In this document: one piece after another, positions 17,990 to 31,039 of the stretch
How positions within the stretch are numbered: the first letter of the stretch is position 1
Layout of the letters: each line of letters opens with the position of its first letter
DNA from: Gracilaria gracilis
Lineage: Eukaryota > Rhodophyta > Florideophyceae > Gracilariales > Gracilariaceae
Assembly: GCA_030374805.1 (NCBI GenBank)
Contig: JARGSG010000094.1
Location: 124,001-188,000 of the forward strand
Direction: 5' to 3'
DNA length: 64,000 nucleotides
Made by a program: the position numbers and the translations under genes
The notes under the pieces: model-generated
What the model saw: the letters and a program-made list of their open reading frames with translations, nothing else
Database searches by the model: none
What the model was told of the DNA's origin: nothing

Positions 17990-20900
17990 GCATTAAGGAG
18001 AGTCGTCCCGACTCGTTAGTGCTGAGGTTTCCATTCGGAACAGGGTAAAGTTCAAATAACCCGGGAGGGTTGGGGATAGACCGATATCGGAACGAGGTTC
18101 AAAATGCAGGGAAAAGTCACCAACATCAGGTACTTTTTCGATATGTAGAATCGTACCTTCAATATCATCTAGGAACGTATCCGCAGAATCTGGGGTCAGA
18201 TGACCGTACTGCGAAAGAAGGTAAAAGAATAGGAAGAGTATGAATCGCTCATCAATGTGTTCTAGAGTTCCATCCTTGTAGACCTAGAACAACTTATTCA
18301 ACAGATTAGCATTTTCCACGGTAAGAAATGGTCCACGAAATTTTAGAAAAGCAAAACAAATATGGAAAGATCGCCAAGCTAGCCTCAGATTTTTGGAAAG
18401 GTCGTCAGTAATACCTTCCAACCAGGTTAGCATTCGGCGACCGCCAAGAACTATTCGGCTATAGAATCCGCGAGCGTTGTCGAATTGAAGGTTGTTGACG
18501 GGATTGTTCTCGTTGTTGTTTTGCATGATTAACTCGGCTTGTTCGTACTGGTTGGCATGGCACTCATGACCTTCAGAGGTTGTTAAATCTTTTACACCGT
18601 TTCAGTACGTCTCGACGGTGTTCTAGTTCTGATTCGGGGAGCCAAATGTTTTCATGATTTGGATAATCAAGCCATTTGACAAGATAATCTAACTTTTTTT
18701 TCGTTTTCGGTGATTCAAGATTGCTTCCACTTCATGTTCGTCGGATCCATCAGAGAGTTTTATGGCTGTCGGCTTTGGATGATCTTTTCTCAACGTATTG
18801 TTTTGATGGTACCTTCTCACTAACTGACAATGAAACACGTCATGTATTCTTCTTTGCTTCATGACAGGTCCAATATCAAGTCGGAAGGTAACTGGGCTTA
18901 CTTGGTCAATGATTGTAAATGGGCCACAGTATTTGATTCTCAACTTGTTCTGTGGTCCTGTTTCGTCCAGATTAAGATTTTTAGTTGACAGCATGACTTG
19001 TTTTCAAACCTTCAAGTCGCATGGCCTTCGTTTTCGATTACAATATCGTTGTAAATACTCATTAGTTTTGCTGATTTGGCGCCTGGCCAGTTTCCAAGCG
19101 TTAGAAATACTTGTCAGAAAGTCCTATGCGGCTTGATTTTGGGTAATGATCGTATCGACGGGAATATTTCTGGGTTCTTCTCCATGTGTTAGGAAGAATA
19201 GCGTGAATGTCGTTGTCGAGTTCATGGAAAAGTTTTACGCAACTTCGAATTGAACCAAATGTTCATCCCAGTTATTCTGTCTGAGGTTGACAAAACCTCT
19301 AAACATTTCCTCGATCTTTTTGTTGATAACTTCTGTTTGTCTATCGGTTTGGGTATGATACGCTGATGATGGCTGAAGCTTTGTTCCAAGTAATCGGGAG
19401 ATTTCCTTCCAGATCTTGCTCATAAAGATTGAATCTCTTTCGAAAACTATGGTTTCGGACAGTCCGTGATGACGGTAAACGTTATCTAAGTAGAGCCTGG
19501 CTGTTTCAACAGCTGCTATATTTTGAGTTGTAGGAATGATGCGGATCAGTTTCGAGAGACGGTCTACAACGACGTAAATGGCACTGTGTCCGGACTTAGT
19601 CTTAGGTAATGGTGTAATAAAATCCATAGTGATATGAGACCACTTTGTGTAGGGGTTTCAAGGGTTCGAAGTTGTCCTTGTTGTTTCTTGGTAACTGGTT
19701 TCGTTTCCTGACATCTTTGACAGGTCCGGGTATATTGCAAGAGCCCATTTCCTAATTTTTTCCAGTAGAAATGTTTCCAAACTCTTTGCAAGGTTTTTTC
19801 GAATCCCATACGCCCTGAAGAAGGAATGTCTTTGTTTTCAAATAGAATCTCCTTTCGAATATCGCCACTCGGTATAAAAAGCTTATTATTGCGATATAGA
19901 AGTTTTCCTTTCCTAGTGAATGGGAGTGCTGCATTACTGTAGACCCATGAGATTTATTTGTCTTTTTTGTATCCGCCAGTGAATGCGCGCATATCTCTTT
20001 TACATATTTCACTGATACAGGATATAGAATTCGTGTGCTTTGTTTTCCGTATTGCTTCTTCAAGTAGCGAGGGATTACTGGCTTGCTTATCTTCGACATG
20101 TCTCGGATACCTGGAGAGTGCATCTGCAACAACATTGGATTTTCCTTTGGTTGGTTTGAATTTGAAATCAAACTCTACAATTCTTTCAAGCCAGCGCACT
20201 TGTCGTTGTGAAAGGTTCTGTTGAGTTTCAAGATATTTCAGGGGAAAAGGATCCGTACGAACGGTGAACTTCTGACCGTTTAATTAAACTATCCATACTC
20301 TGAGTGCGTCTATTACGCCGACCAATTCACGCTCGTGTGCGGCAAAGCCTTGCTCCGCCGGGTAGAGTGTTCGGGAGTGATGCAAGACAGGTCGTGTAGT
20401 AGATCCTTTCACTTTTCCCAATACAGCCCCCAATGCATATTGAGATGCATCCATTGTCAAAATTATAGGTAGGGTTGGATCAAAATCGAGAAGTACAGGG
20501 GTACGAAACCTCCCCCCTAAAGTGCTTAAATGCAGAGTTTTGTTCCTTCCTCCATTGAAATGGGTTCTTGCCACAAAGAATAGCAAGCGGTTTTGATATT
20601 AGGGAACATTTCCTAATGAATCTTCAGTAGTAATTCACCAGTCCATGTACATCGGTTTTGTTTTTCGGTGTCTCCCAATTTGATATGGTTTTCAATTTCT
20701 GTTCTTCAACTGATACTCCTTCGTTGCTAACAATATGTCCAAGAGATTCGACTTTGCTTCGTAGGAACTCGCACTTCGAGAGCTTTACATAAAGCTTGTG
20801 GGACCGAAGCTTGTCAAGGACAAGTTTGATATGTTCTATATGCTCGTCTACATTTTTGCTGTAGATGAGTATGTCTTCCAGATACACCACAACGAATTTG

Positions 20901-22640
20901 TCCACGTGTTCTTTAAGAACATCGTGCATGAGACTCACAATAAAGCTTGCTGGGGCATTTGTTATTCCAAATGGTAGTACGAGGAGCCCATAATGTCCAT
21001 ACTTTGTCCTGAGCGCTGTTAATGGAATGAAAGTCTCGGAGAGTCAATTTTGGTGATATCCCCATCTGAGATCTATTTTTGAAAATACTTTCGAACCGCG
21101 AAGTTGGTCGAATATGTCGTCAATTCTCAGAATGAGGTATCTCTTCTTGACCGTGAGTCTGTTTAGCGCACGGTAATCAATACAAAGGCGTAAACGTTCA
21201 TCTTTTTTTGCTGCGAACAGAACTGGGGCACTCCATGGGCTTGTACTGGGGCGGATAAATCCTTGTTCACTAAATTATCGAATTGGGTTCTAAGTTCGTT
21301 CAAATCCTTGTCCGACATACGGTAAACTCTTTTCTTCTGTGGAGTTGCATCTGGGGTGGGTTCGATGTGAAAATCTTGGTTTCTGTGAGGGGGTAGTCCT
21401 TTCGGTAAATTCTCGGGGAAAACGTCCTTTTCGTCTTGTAGTAGTTGTATTATCAGAGGGTCTTCATTTGGTTCCTGGTTTTCTTTCGTCGATGGTCGGA
21501 GTGTTACAGCAAACACAGGTAGTTTTCTTCGAACTGATTTCCTAATACTATTCACGAATATTAGTTTCTCAGTTCGCTTCATGTTTGCCACTATGGAAAC
21601 GGTTTTCCAGTTTTGTATCAAAGATATTTCATTTGTTCTATGGTTTATAAATGGATTGTATTTTGTAACCAGCCTTTTCCTAATATGACGTCATATCCAT
21701 ATAATGTGCATATTGCGTAGCGTCGCTTCCCATGGAATTTCCAAGGTTGATATCTACTCCTTCTTTTTTGGTTTCGTGGAGAACAGTAATGGAGCCGTTG
21801 GCCATCTCGGCTTCACAACTGGTAGTAATGGTTGGTATTCTCATATTTTTGCAGAGTGCTTTTGATATCTAACTTATCTCAGATCCATTATCAAATAGAG
21901 CCATGCATTTTCTTCCATTCACTTTTATAGAAGCGAGGAGTAGTCCCACAGAAAATATTTCGAATGGTGACGCTAAATGAGACGTATCTAGTTTATGTCT
22001 TGCGTTTCTCGGCGGGTTTCTGTGGTGTCCCTGGTTATCTGCAGATTCGGTGGTTTTGTTAGTGACTGGTGCTTCCAATGGGTGTATTTCTATGGAATTC
22101 AATGGGTTACAATGTGGTTTCATTAGAACTGACGTAAGAATGGAAGGTGATCCGAGTGTCAGTTTCTCTGAGAGTTTTTTTTGGGCGGCGTTGGTCGCGC
22201 GCAAAGTGCCCAGGCTGTCGGCAACGGAAAAAATGTCCTAGTTTCCGGCAATTTTCGCGTTCTTCCTTAGTTAACTTCTTCAACTTCATGTTTCTAATAT
22301 CCATTGGTACCGGTCTTTGAGATGATCCAGAGCCGCCTGCCTGCCTGCCAAATCGTGCTCGTCCACCCCTTCGAAAAGCTGATTCCACGCGTTCGGCGTC
22401 TTTCATTGCTTCAGTAAGGGACTAGTATTCGTTCGTGCACAGTTCTTTCCAAATGTAATTTTAAGGCCCCTAGTGTATCTATCAAGCTGTTCTTCCATAC
22501 TAATATTTTTGGGATTTCGAGTAAAATTTTCAAGAAGTCCTTTCATTCGTAAGAGCTTAACCGCATTGTAATTGGCTGTTAATCACTTTCGCTTGGCCTT
22601 CCTGATCGGCGTCGGCATGACTGTGCCGTATTAAAAGACT
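17990..22640 (-). mobile_element. Ty3/gypsy LTR retrotransposon remnant A
   Basis: A fossil Ty3/gypsy element on the minus strand, with parts in the expected order from right to left. They are a gag end with zinc knuckle (about 22107-22406, CRQPGHFARD), protease (21869-22204, ALFDNGSEIS), reverse transcriptase (about 20624-21621), RNase H (about 20284-20586), integrase zinc finger (19564-19809) and core (19235-19627), and a C-terminal chromodomain-like end (18689-18994). A further coding-looking stretch lies at about 18000-18526. It is broken many times (roughly ten or more) and the gag-side end is truncated, so it is an old copy. Confidence 0.9.
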
Positions 22641-24148
22641 GGAGATTAGTCGCAAGCGTGTCAGTAGGGCTGATGGCTTATGTGCAGAAGGAATGCATCA
22701 TTGTGTGCATTTATACCGGCAGAGAACGCCCTCCATTGTGCTGCAGTGAATTGTTGATCCCCATCACATAATGGTATACTTCAACTATGACAACATCTAT
22801 CACTGTTTGGTACATGCATCGCGTTTTGTTTCCTGCAGGATATCTTAAAAGCAAATTCCGAAAGCGAATGTAACATGATATGTACGTAACAATTACGCCA
22901 TGAAAAATGGAGATACTGGACAATCGCCCAATGTTTATCACTGTACACGTTTGGACGTTCTTCTTTGTCGCCATGAATTTAAATATGCTTTTTCTAAAAT
23001 GAACGCGACGGAATAAAGAAGCTTATTTCGAGATAAAGGCTTCTGAAGAATAGATATTTTGGAGCTTTGAACAAAGTTCACAGAATTGTCAGCGAACTTA
23101 TTCGAACAAGAACTCGGACATATCGGATGTTCGATTTGTAGACCCCGAATATATCCCAACCATTTTACTTCTGAAGCATCGAAGTGCAGAGGAAGAAACG
23201 TTATATATATGTCATCTAAATCATTGAGATATAAAGTAAAAGAATAAGGATATGTATAAAATTTCTGCGGCACTAAGAGGCAAATATTCGCTTTACGCGC
23301 AAACATGTGGTTTTAAAGATTCTGTTTTCTTCTCAAGTTGAAAGAGACGTTCAAACATTTTAATGTAATTACATTTTTCTTCTCAAGTTCTTTCCAACAT
23401 TGGATTGCGTTCGCAAAATTCCTTATAGAAGGAAAGATATTGGTATATTTTATAACGAAAAATGAATACTTCTCTCGTGTGAACTGTCGAAGAAGGTCTA
23501 TGTACCCACCCTTCTAGAAAATACTGAAAACGGCTCAGATGAGCATGATTTCGTGTTATGTCGTGCATATTCGAATGCCTCAATGTTTATTGCACCAGCA
23601 CTGTCAATGCACAGATTTTCGGCAATACTTTAGTCTGGGTTCATCACGAAAGTCACTGATGTTCGCGAACATTCGCAGATGTTTGCGAACATTCGCGAAC
23701 ATTCGCGAATAGCAGGTGCGTTTTACGAAAATAAGCATGTGCTGCAAAAACATTCGGCAATATATCTCTAGAACACATCTTGCAATCATTCACGGAAATG
23801 TAGTTCTAACGTTTGTTAACGTGAGTCCAGAAGGACATATGAAGTGTAATTAGTTTATGACGTAGGGGACAAAACAGTTGTAATCTGATATGAGATTTGA
23901 ACGAGATAAAGAATCTCAACAATGACTATTCCATTTGCAAACCCTAGTAGCATCAACCAATGTTTTCTACAAGGAACACAATTCAACTTGCTTTCCTTGA
24001 TTATGGTTGTTATATGGTACACGACTGTACTCCTTGTCCGTCGTTTCAAGTACCAAGAAAAATGGAGCAAGCAAAGAAGTTATACATTGAGTAAGAAATA
24101 TATGTGGAAGCTTGTCGAATCCTTGGACATTATTCAACAAGTAATGAA
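22641..24148. other. Unassigned stretch between gypsy A and the 24-kb transposase
   Basis: AT-rich, with only short ORFs lacking domains. No right-hand LTR for gypsy A was found here. One short-period repeat lies at 23661-23710. Confidence 0.45.
23661..23710. repeat. Short-period repeat of ATTCGCGAAC
   Basis: Five consecutive 10-mers are variants of GTTCGCGAAC / ATTCGCGAAC, each containing the palindrome TTCGCGAA or a one-base variant. The CpG-rich block contrasts with its AT-rich surroundings. Confidence 0.6.
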
Positions 24149-24900
24149 TATTTTGAACGTCGATTCCGGTGTATATTTGGTGCTAAACTTCATGATTGCT
24201 GCCAAATTGTGGACTTTAATTGAGCAGAATGTTCTTGAAAGCTGTCGTGTAAAACACTTACTATGGGACTTATGCTCCTTAAATTGTACAACACAGAGCA
24301 CACAAGCGCAGTTTTGTGTCGCGTCGATGAGAAAAGCTTTCGCAAATGGTCATTACAAATTATTCAAAAGCTATCTTGTATTAGTATGGTAAAAAGACGT
24401 TTTATTCAATTCACGTATAACCCATGAAACTAACCTATTGTAGAATAACTTTTATGATCCATTTGCACATTTTCCGTTTCATAATTGCTACATGAGCATT
24501 GACGGAGTGGACTTCCGCTTTGTAGAACCAAGACCATTTAACGCGAATTAGTTCTCGCATAAGTTTAAGGCTGCCGGAATTCGGTACGAGATTGGGTTAA
24601 GTTTGTCAAAGGATGAAATTATTTGGATTAGTGGACCATTTCCGTGTGGAAAGCACTCGGATGAAGTTATTTTTTAAATCGAAGCTGAGCAAAATTCTGC
24701 TCAAAAACGAACATGTTCTTACTGATAAAGGGTATCAATCAATTTCTTGTTTAACGCCGGACAACGTACCGGGATTGTCGAAAAAAATCCATGGTCACTA
24801 TCGAGCACGACATGAAAAACTATATTCAAGGTTTAAGCAATTTCCGGCCTTAGATCATCGCTTTCGTCACAGTCTCAGTATACATTCTGAGTTTTTTTGA
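24149..24900 (+). pseudogene. DDE_Tnp_4-type transposase pseudogene, second family
   Basis: Three successive frames together carry a DDE_Tnp_4 transposase. Frame one, from 24149, has YFERRFRCIFG, LLKLYNTEHTSAVL and VDEKSFRKWS. Frame two has MSIDGVDFRFVEPRPF (first catalytic Asp at 24501-24503), FSHKFKAAGIRYEIGL and ISGPFPCGKHSD. Frame three has VLTDKGYQS (second Asp, near 24722) and RARHEKLYSRFKQF (likely region of the Glu). There are in-frame stops in the first two parts and at least two frameshifts, so the copy is dead. It is a different family from the 6-8 kb copy; similar proteins are familiar from diatoms and other algae. Pogo copy 1 begins 58 bp downstream. Confidence 0.8.
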
Positions 24901-24958
24901 AGTTGCAAATATTATTATCCTGTATCTGAAAAATGGAGAGGTGTCCTTTTATTAGGTA

Positions 24959-27010
24959 CACTAGACACTGCAATTAGTGTGGGTGCAATATTAGTGTCGG
25001 AACACTTATTAGTGTGGCCCACACTATTTGCGAATGAGCAGCTTATCAGCTCACGCAAATAGTGTGGATTTGAACAGGACCAAAACATTTTCCCACAAGA
25101 TTTGCGTCGCACGCAACAGATGTAGATGTGTTCATTCACTGCCAGCTTGGCAAAAAGTGCTCTTCACCGCAACCCATACATCAAGCCGGCCATAATGTCC
25201 CTCCATGCCTCTCCGATGCTAAGTGCATTTGCCAGGATGGCACCCCAGTCCACGCCGCTGTCCAATGATGCAGTATCTGCTTCCCAAAGCGAACCAACAG
25301 CCCCACAACTGGAAGTCACAGATGTAGAGTCACGAGACCAACTTTCAAATCCAGGCCATGCACAAAACGTCCTTACCAAGTCCCACAGAGCCACCATTGC
25401 ACACTGCATGATTAACGACTTCACTGCCAATGGCACTAAACATGTTGTGTCTCGAGCTGTAAGAAATCTTCCTTGCTTGTTTCGTGGCACAGTCAAAGCG
25501 AACTTGCAGAAAGCAGGTAGATACTGGAAGCAGCGTCACACGTTAGTGATTGGTCACAACAGAGTATCAAAGAACCACAACTTTTACTTTGTGAAACACA
25601 CCAAGCAAGGACTTAAAGGACACGACGTCAAGGCACAGTCAGGAAGAGGACGCAAACTCACGCCATGGGTGGCGGCACTACAGGCCGATCTTCTCAGCGA
25701 GTTCCACAGAATGACGAGCTCAGGTGTCAAATTCAACACTCGATTGCTTCGCAAGCTCACTCTTCAACTGATCGGCAAGTCTACACAAGCCTCGTATCAT
25801 AACACCATGCTGAATCCTCGCTCTAACAAGCCCATTCAAGACCATGTAACAACCAGGTGGATTCAATCTTTTATGGAACGTTCGAACATCGTCAGCCATG
25901 CGCAGTGCGGCAAGTTGATGGTCTCTCCAAAAAAGCAAAAGCAAATCGAACGGGAGTTCGCATATCACCTTCGGCAGCTTGCAAGAGACTTTCGATCAAA
26001 CCGTATTAAGGAAGAAGATACTTTCAATGCCGATGAAACTCACTTCTGTATTAATGTGGACAATCACAAAACGCTTGCTCTGATGGAGGACAAATCAGTC
26101 CGATACGCAGATTTTGTGTCAGGAGACGATGGAATGACGATGATGGTTCTAATCTCAGGACGATCGTCAGATAATTGGAAATACCGATGTTGATCTTCAA
26201 AAATGTTGATAGGAACTATCCCGTTCGTGGATTACCCGATAACGTTCCCGGTGTGGTATACCGAACCAGACCAAAGGCTTGGATGGACAGGTGTGTTTTT
26301 CTTCAGTGGCTTCGAGAAAAGAGGGTTTTCACGCCACTTCCTGGCAACCGCAAGCGTATCCTGTACGTTGACAATGTGAGTACACATGATGTAACCGATG
26401 AAGTTAAAGAGGCTTTGAAAGAGAGCAACACGGAGATACGCTTTTTTCCTTGCAACGCGACGCACCTGGTGCAACTGGCTGATAGTTTTGTGATACAGGA
26501 ACTAAAAACCTATTGGCATCGTGAGTGGGATGACTTCAAGATGGAGATGTTGGACACTCAAATGTGTGTAGACGGGGGAAGGGTGTCTGGAAAGCTCAGC
26601 AGTCCCGGCAGACCCCATTTCATGAAGCTGGCAGCGCGCTCGGTACGTGCGGTTAGCTTACAAAGAGATGAAGAAGGACTGAGTTACGCTCGAAAGGCTA
26701 TGACACGGTGCGGGCTTGCCCTAAATTAGAACGAATTATGGGAGGAAAGGCAGCTTTTTCCCGAATTGCAAGCCATAATCAACAAGTATAGGTCAAACTT
26801 CAAGAAGGAAGACGTTGGTGGGAGGTCAAACTGGGTAGGGGTCACCCACACTATTTGTGTGGTTGATAATTAGTGTGGCTCACAACAATTAAAGTCCGAC
26901 AGAAATAGTGTGGGTTCAGAAATAGTGTGGCCCACACTAATTCATGTGAGGGGAGTCGAAACGGGAGTCACCGAAATAGTGTGGCCCACACTATTTGCAG
27001 TGACCACCTG
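24959..27010 (+). mobile_element. Pogo-type DNA transposon, copy 1 (2,052 bp)
   Basis: TA at 24957-24958 and 27011-27012 flank the element. The left end CACTAGACACTGCAATTAGT and the complement of the right end CAGGTGGTCACTGCAAATAG form the TIR. The TA duplication and CAGG/CAC ends fit the pogo branch of Tc1/mariner. Both subterminal zones carry repeated TAGTGTGG and the palindrome TAGTGTGGNCCACACTA (25010-25026, 26923-26939, 26977-26993). Directly after the first palindrome is a further inverted pair (CCACACTATTTGCG and its complement about 35 bp on). One transposase pseudogene fills the centre. Confidence 0.9.
25195..26873 (+). pseudogene. Pogo-type transposase of copy 1
   Basis: I start at MSLHASPMLSAFA (25195) because copy 2 begins MSLDASPIWSAFA. 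The N-terminal third is a probable DNA-binding region, followed by GRGRKLTPWVAALQADLL, TTRWIQSFMERSNIV and GKLMVSPKKQ. The catalytic core shows FNADETHFCIN (first Asp, near 26030), ILYVDNVSTHD (second, near 26372) and NATHLVQLADSF (third, near 26483), a DDD set with all residues present. One frameshift near 26170 separates the halves, and one in-frame stop at 26728-26730 cuts the conserved end (ELWEERQLFPELQAI). The frame then closes at 26871. With only two lesions, this is a fairly young copy. Confidence 0.85.
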
Positions 27011-27181
27011 TACCGTCTTGCTTTAATAAACAAATGCTTAAAGTGTTAGGAAAGCATATTGTGAGGATATTATTAAGCTGAAAGAAGAGCTCAGTTCCAT
27101 GAAATTCTTACGAATCTCTTATGACCATAGTACCGGTGATATACCTTTTGATGTTCTCATCAGGCAAATATATTGCAATTA

Positions 27182-29336
27182 CAGTAAACCCTTGATAGAA
27201 AGATGCGGAGCATAGACAACATTCGTATCCTTCTAATGCGGTTAGGGATAAAACGAGGGCAGGTTTTATGTATTCTAGCAAGGAGTATCGAGTTCCTACT
27301 GAGCTCCAAAGAACGACGTTATGCGAGACTGTGTCATATTAGAAATACGTCGACTGCGTAGCAAACATTGCGTTCTCCTTAGAACTGGCACAGTTTGACT
27401 GTTACCCTGAGCTTCCTCCTCCAAAATCACCAGCACAACAGCCAGGTACCCCAGCTTGTCCTCCACCGTCAACTGTTCCAGCAACGTAGTGTCTTTGTCT
27501 TCTTCAACACAGTCTTTTTCATCATTATTGATGTTGTCGACAGCAGACAAAGCAATATCTTCAACAGTTATGGTCCGAGTACACTCTTCATTTTATCCTT
27601 CTACATTTAGCAAAGACTCGACAGTGATGCGCTGTGATACGCGCTCAGGAACCAGCTGCCTTACGAAAGACATCAGTTCTTCCGGCACTAAGTCTTCATC
27701 ATCTTGCGAACTTCCTTCAATGCTCACGCCGGAAAGCAAACCAGTGTGAATCCAGCAGTTCCAGAAAACCTTGTTTGGAATGTGGTTCTCCCAAATTACC
27801 TTCACCTTCCGCATTGCCGTCAGCTCATCAATTTTGTAGATGTCCTTAAGTTCAATGTCCATCTGGTCCAGCGCTCTTTGATACAAGTATTCTCTATACC
27901 TCTTCTTCAATGATGCAATCACACCAGCATCTATTTGCTGGATCTGAGATGTAGTGTTTGGTGGAAGAAAAAGAACTTCTACGTTTGCCAAGCTAGTAAC
28001 AACTTCCACACTCCCATAGACACTAGTATTATTTAGAAGAAGTAACACTTTCTTTGACGAAGAAATTGATCGTATATGGGCGGAGAAACGGGATATCCAC
28101 TGCACAAATATTTGACCTGTCATCCATGCTTTGCTATTCCAATAATAGTTAAACCCTAGTTCTTCCCCAGTCTTCTTCTTATAGCAGTGCGGCCATCTTG
28201 ATCTTCCTATAATCAGTAATGGAATATGGTCGGTTCCATCTGCATTAGCGCAGGCTAAAAAGGTCATCCTCACTTTCTCTTTTTTTCGTCCGGGCATTTG
28301 CTCGACTGCAATAGTTCTATCAGGAGCCATACGATAAAACAAACCAAATTCATCGGCATTGTAGCAGTCCTCCGGATTGTAGGACAGTATTTTGGCTTTC
28401 AAATGCTCCATACTTGCCGCAATGGCTTCATCATGAGCATCACCACTTTGGCCATACGATTTGAATGACCGTAACCCATGCCGCTGTTGAAAATTGTAGA
28501 GCCAACCGTTGCTCAGCGAAAGTTTTTTTTTTTTCGAGAGGCAGAAGGGCATTCATTTTTTCCATTATACGTGCTTCATATTCGATAATCAGAGGACCAT
28601 TTATCGCTTTGCGCTCAGAGAATTGTACCATAATCCAATCGAATAGAGCTTTCTCAAACTCCGGAAAAGATCCTTGTCGAGTTCTATAGCGATTCGGGGT
28701 TTGAGAAAGGTCTTTAGGGGTTCTCAGAATTCGAGACAAGATAGACTGGCCAGGCGCTTTGGGAAGCTTGAATGTATTTTTTGCCCACTGTGCCAGTTTC
28801 TGTTGATCGCAGGGAAGACATTCTTCTTTGCGACGTATACGCTCTGTGCGAACAGCGTCTTTTTGTTTGTTTGTGATAGCCACACAAGAGCCCAGTCTTT
28901 CAGGCCTCTCAAGAAACAAAGCGCTGCAGACTGTAAACTAAGGTCATCAACTACATTGTATGTGACCTTATAACTATTGCGAGCTCCTACCTGACTTCGA
29001 TTGGGACGCAAACGGTTTCCTCTCATGGGTTTTTGCCGTTTATGGGCAGTCAAGGTCGGTGCCTATTGTGGAAACAATTCATGTAGTACATGGGTGGAAA
29101 AATTCATAATGCAATAATATGTAGCCTTGAAACAATGGGGCACAGTATCATAAAATCTTTGTTTTATGTAACATTTGCTTTTTTCAGTTCTCCCACAGTA
29201 TCTCTATATATATACGTATCCTAAGCAATCATTGCTGAAGCTACCCAAAGCGGGATCTCGCTTGCGTAGATGGCCACCATATTCTAATATGCTGGATATC
29301 CATCTTACGCGGTACCCGTATACCAAGGGTCTACTG
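27182..29336 (-). mobile_element. Tigger-like DNA transposon (2,155 bp)
   Basis: TA at 27180-27181 and 29337-29338 flank the ends CAGTAAACCCTTGATA (left) and, on the complement, CAGTAGACCCTTGGTATA (right). These resemble classic Tigger/pogo termini. The ends agree well for about 18 bp and then diverge. The element encodes one minus-strand transposase. It begins about 170 bp to the right of pogo copy 1 but is a different family by TIR and protein. Confidence 0.88.
27593..29053 (-). pseudogene. Tigger/CENP-B-like transposase pseudogene
   Basis: A helix-turn-helix and CENP-B-type DNA-binding part spans about 29053-28520 (segments such as RNRLRPNRSQVGARNSYKV, EEYLP-like ECLPCDQQKLAQWAK, FPEFEKALFDWIMVQF). 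It is followed by the DDE_1 core at 28552-27593. The first Asp is in CYNADEFGLFYRM. The second site reads LLLLNNTSVYG: codon 28031-28033 is AAT (Asn) where the family has Asp. The third site is SQIQQIDAGVIASLKKRYR. At least two frame changes occur, one at an A-run near 28520-28530. The Asp-to-Asn change should abolish catalysis on its own. The copy is inactive, though most of the protein is still readable. Confidence 0.85.
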
Positions 29337-29338
29337 TA

Positions 29339-31039
29339 AATCATTTATCATTTCATTGGTATGAAGGGAAACAATTGTGCGTAAACGACTCAATAAACTT
29401 GAGTTTGCTATTTTAATTTGGGATCTATGCTATTCATTTAGTATTCAACAGCTTTAGTGTTCAATTAACTCTGCTGCGAACATTTTAAATGTCTATGGAT
29501 GTTATAATTTTCTTATATCATAGTCATGAAACCCGTTCATTCGAACGAACGACTCACAATCATATTATGAGTGTTACAATGTTATGGTCTCTATAGACTC
29601 CGTACATTTGTAAAGAACTATGTGAGACTGTGAATAACTTTTACATTTCTTTTTATTGAAAAGAAATACATTATAATCCCAATAAACACTAATTCCCGCT
29701 CCCTCCAGCTGGGTTATCTTAGTCTTACAAGATACAACCGTATAGTGTTTTCTGGGAGAACAAGGCTCCCAAAGATTACACTAGCAGTTAGCTCAATGTC
29801 CGAACTCCATTTTGAAAAATTCATCCAACACACACTTTAAAAAAGCGCCATGTTCCGAGGTGCATTTAGGTTTGTTTTCGGAGACATTGTGTGTTTGAAT
29901 CCATTTAGCACCAACGTATAGCTATACAAGACGAGATTCAAATCTTACATGCTCATAAATGGATGCCGTCTTTGAAACTCCCAAATATGGACCGCTTTCT
30001 TGATGAAAACGCAACAAATGGCAACCCTACTTTTTGTACTATAGAAATTGGCAACTAATCTTTGACAACCAATCATTCTCCGCATATTTGCCTGTCCCTT
30101 TTTTTCTTTTACATTGACATATGCGTATAAAATACATATGCTACATAGGCATTTACACTAGCATCTCCGTATAAATCAAAAACCTGTCATGCGTCGCCTA
30201 TGTAGTGCTGTTTTTATATATTTCCTTAAATAAATCGATACATTTCATATTACTTGTCCTGGCAAATTCATATTCTCTTACTCCGCACACCTTGGCAACA
30301 AAGGCAAATGGTACTATCCGTTTGTATCCAATATCATGATAAGCATACTTCCTAGAAAGTGGTGCATTGATTAATTTGCAGGTAAGCATTCATGCAATTG
30401 GTTTTGTCCATCAAAATTGGATCGATAGATTTGATTCCTTATAAAAGCGTTATTTGAAATACACAAAGGAACCGAAAGCCACGACTATTTAGACATGCAT
30501 TTCGTTTAGGGCTTTCCTGAATTTCGCAGGCACAATTCCCCCTTCTTGATTCAACAGGCAAAATACATTACTGAATGTTTGTAACAGTACTGAATGTTTG
30601 TATAAAAGAGATGCCAGCGAAGCTCTTTTTTCAAACTTATTGAAATATGGCTTGGTCGAAGTACTTGCTTTGATTTTTGATCCTGGTTATAATTCAAGGC
30701 GTTCTCAGGGCGCTTTGAGTGTCGAAAGACCGTTATATAAAATATGAAACTACAGGTAGGTATGCGCTAGGCGCGAAGTGATATCCGAAGATTATAAACG
30801 AGTGCCATGGAAACCATAAACTCGAGTTTAGGCATATATTGATGTCGAAGTCGAAACTGGTCATAGTTACAAGCAAGTAATGTCCTGACTCGCGAACAAT
30901 AAACAATTATGGTATGAATTGGGATGAAAACGAAAACGAAGTTAATAATATGAGTGGTACGTTCATTTGTTAATTGGTTCCCTTTTATAGAAGGCTCTTA
31001 GAGCAATCAAGAACTTTGGGAGACACTTGTTCGGGGTAC
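29339..31039. other. AT-rich stretch without recognisable genes
   Basis: No ORF with protein-like content was found on either strand. There are occasional TATA-like runs (near 29205, 30225 and 30600) but nothing that defines a unit. Confidence 0.5.
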
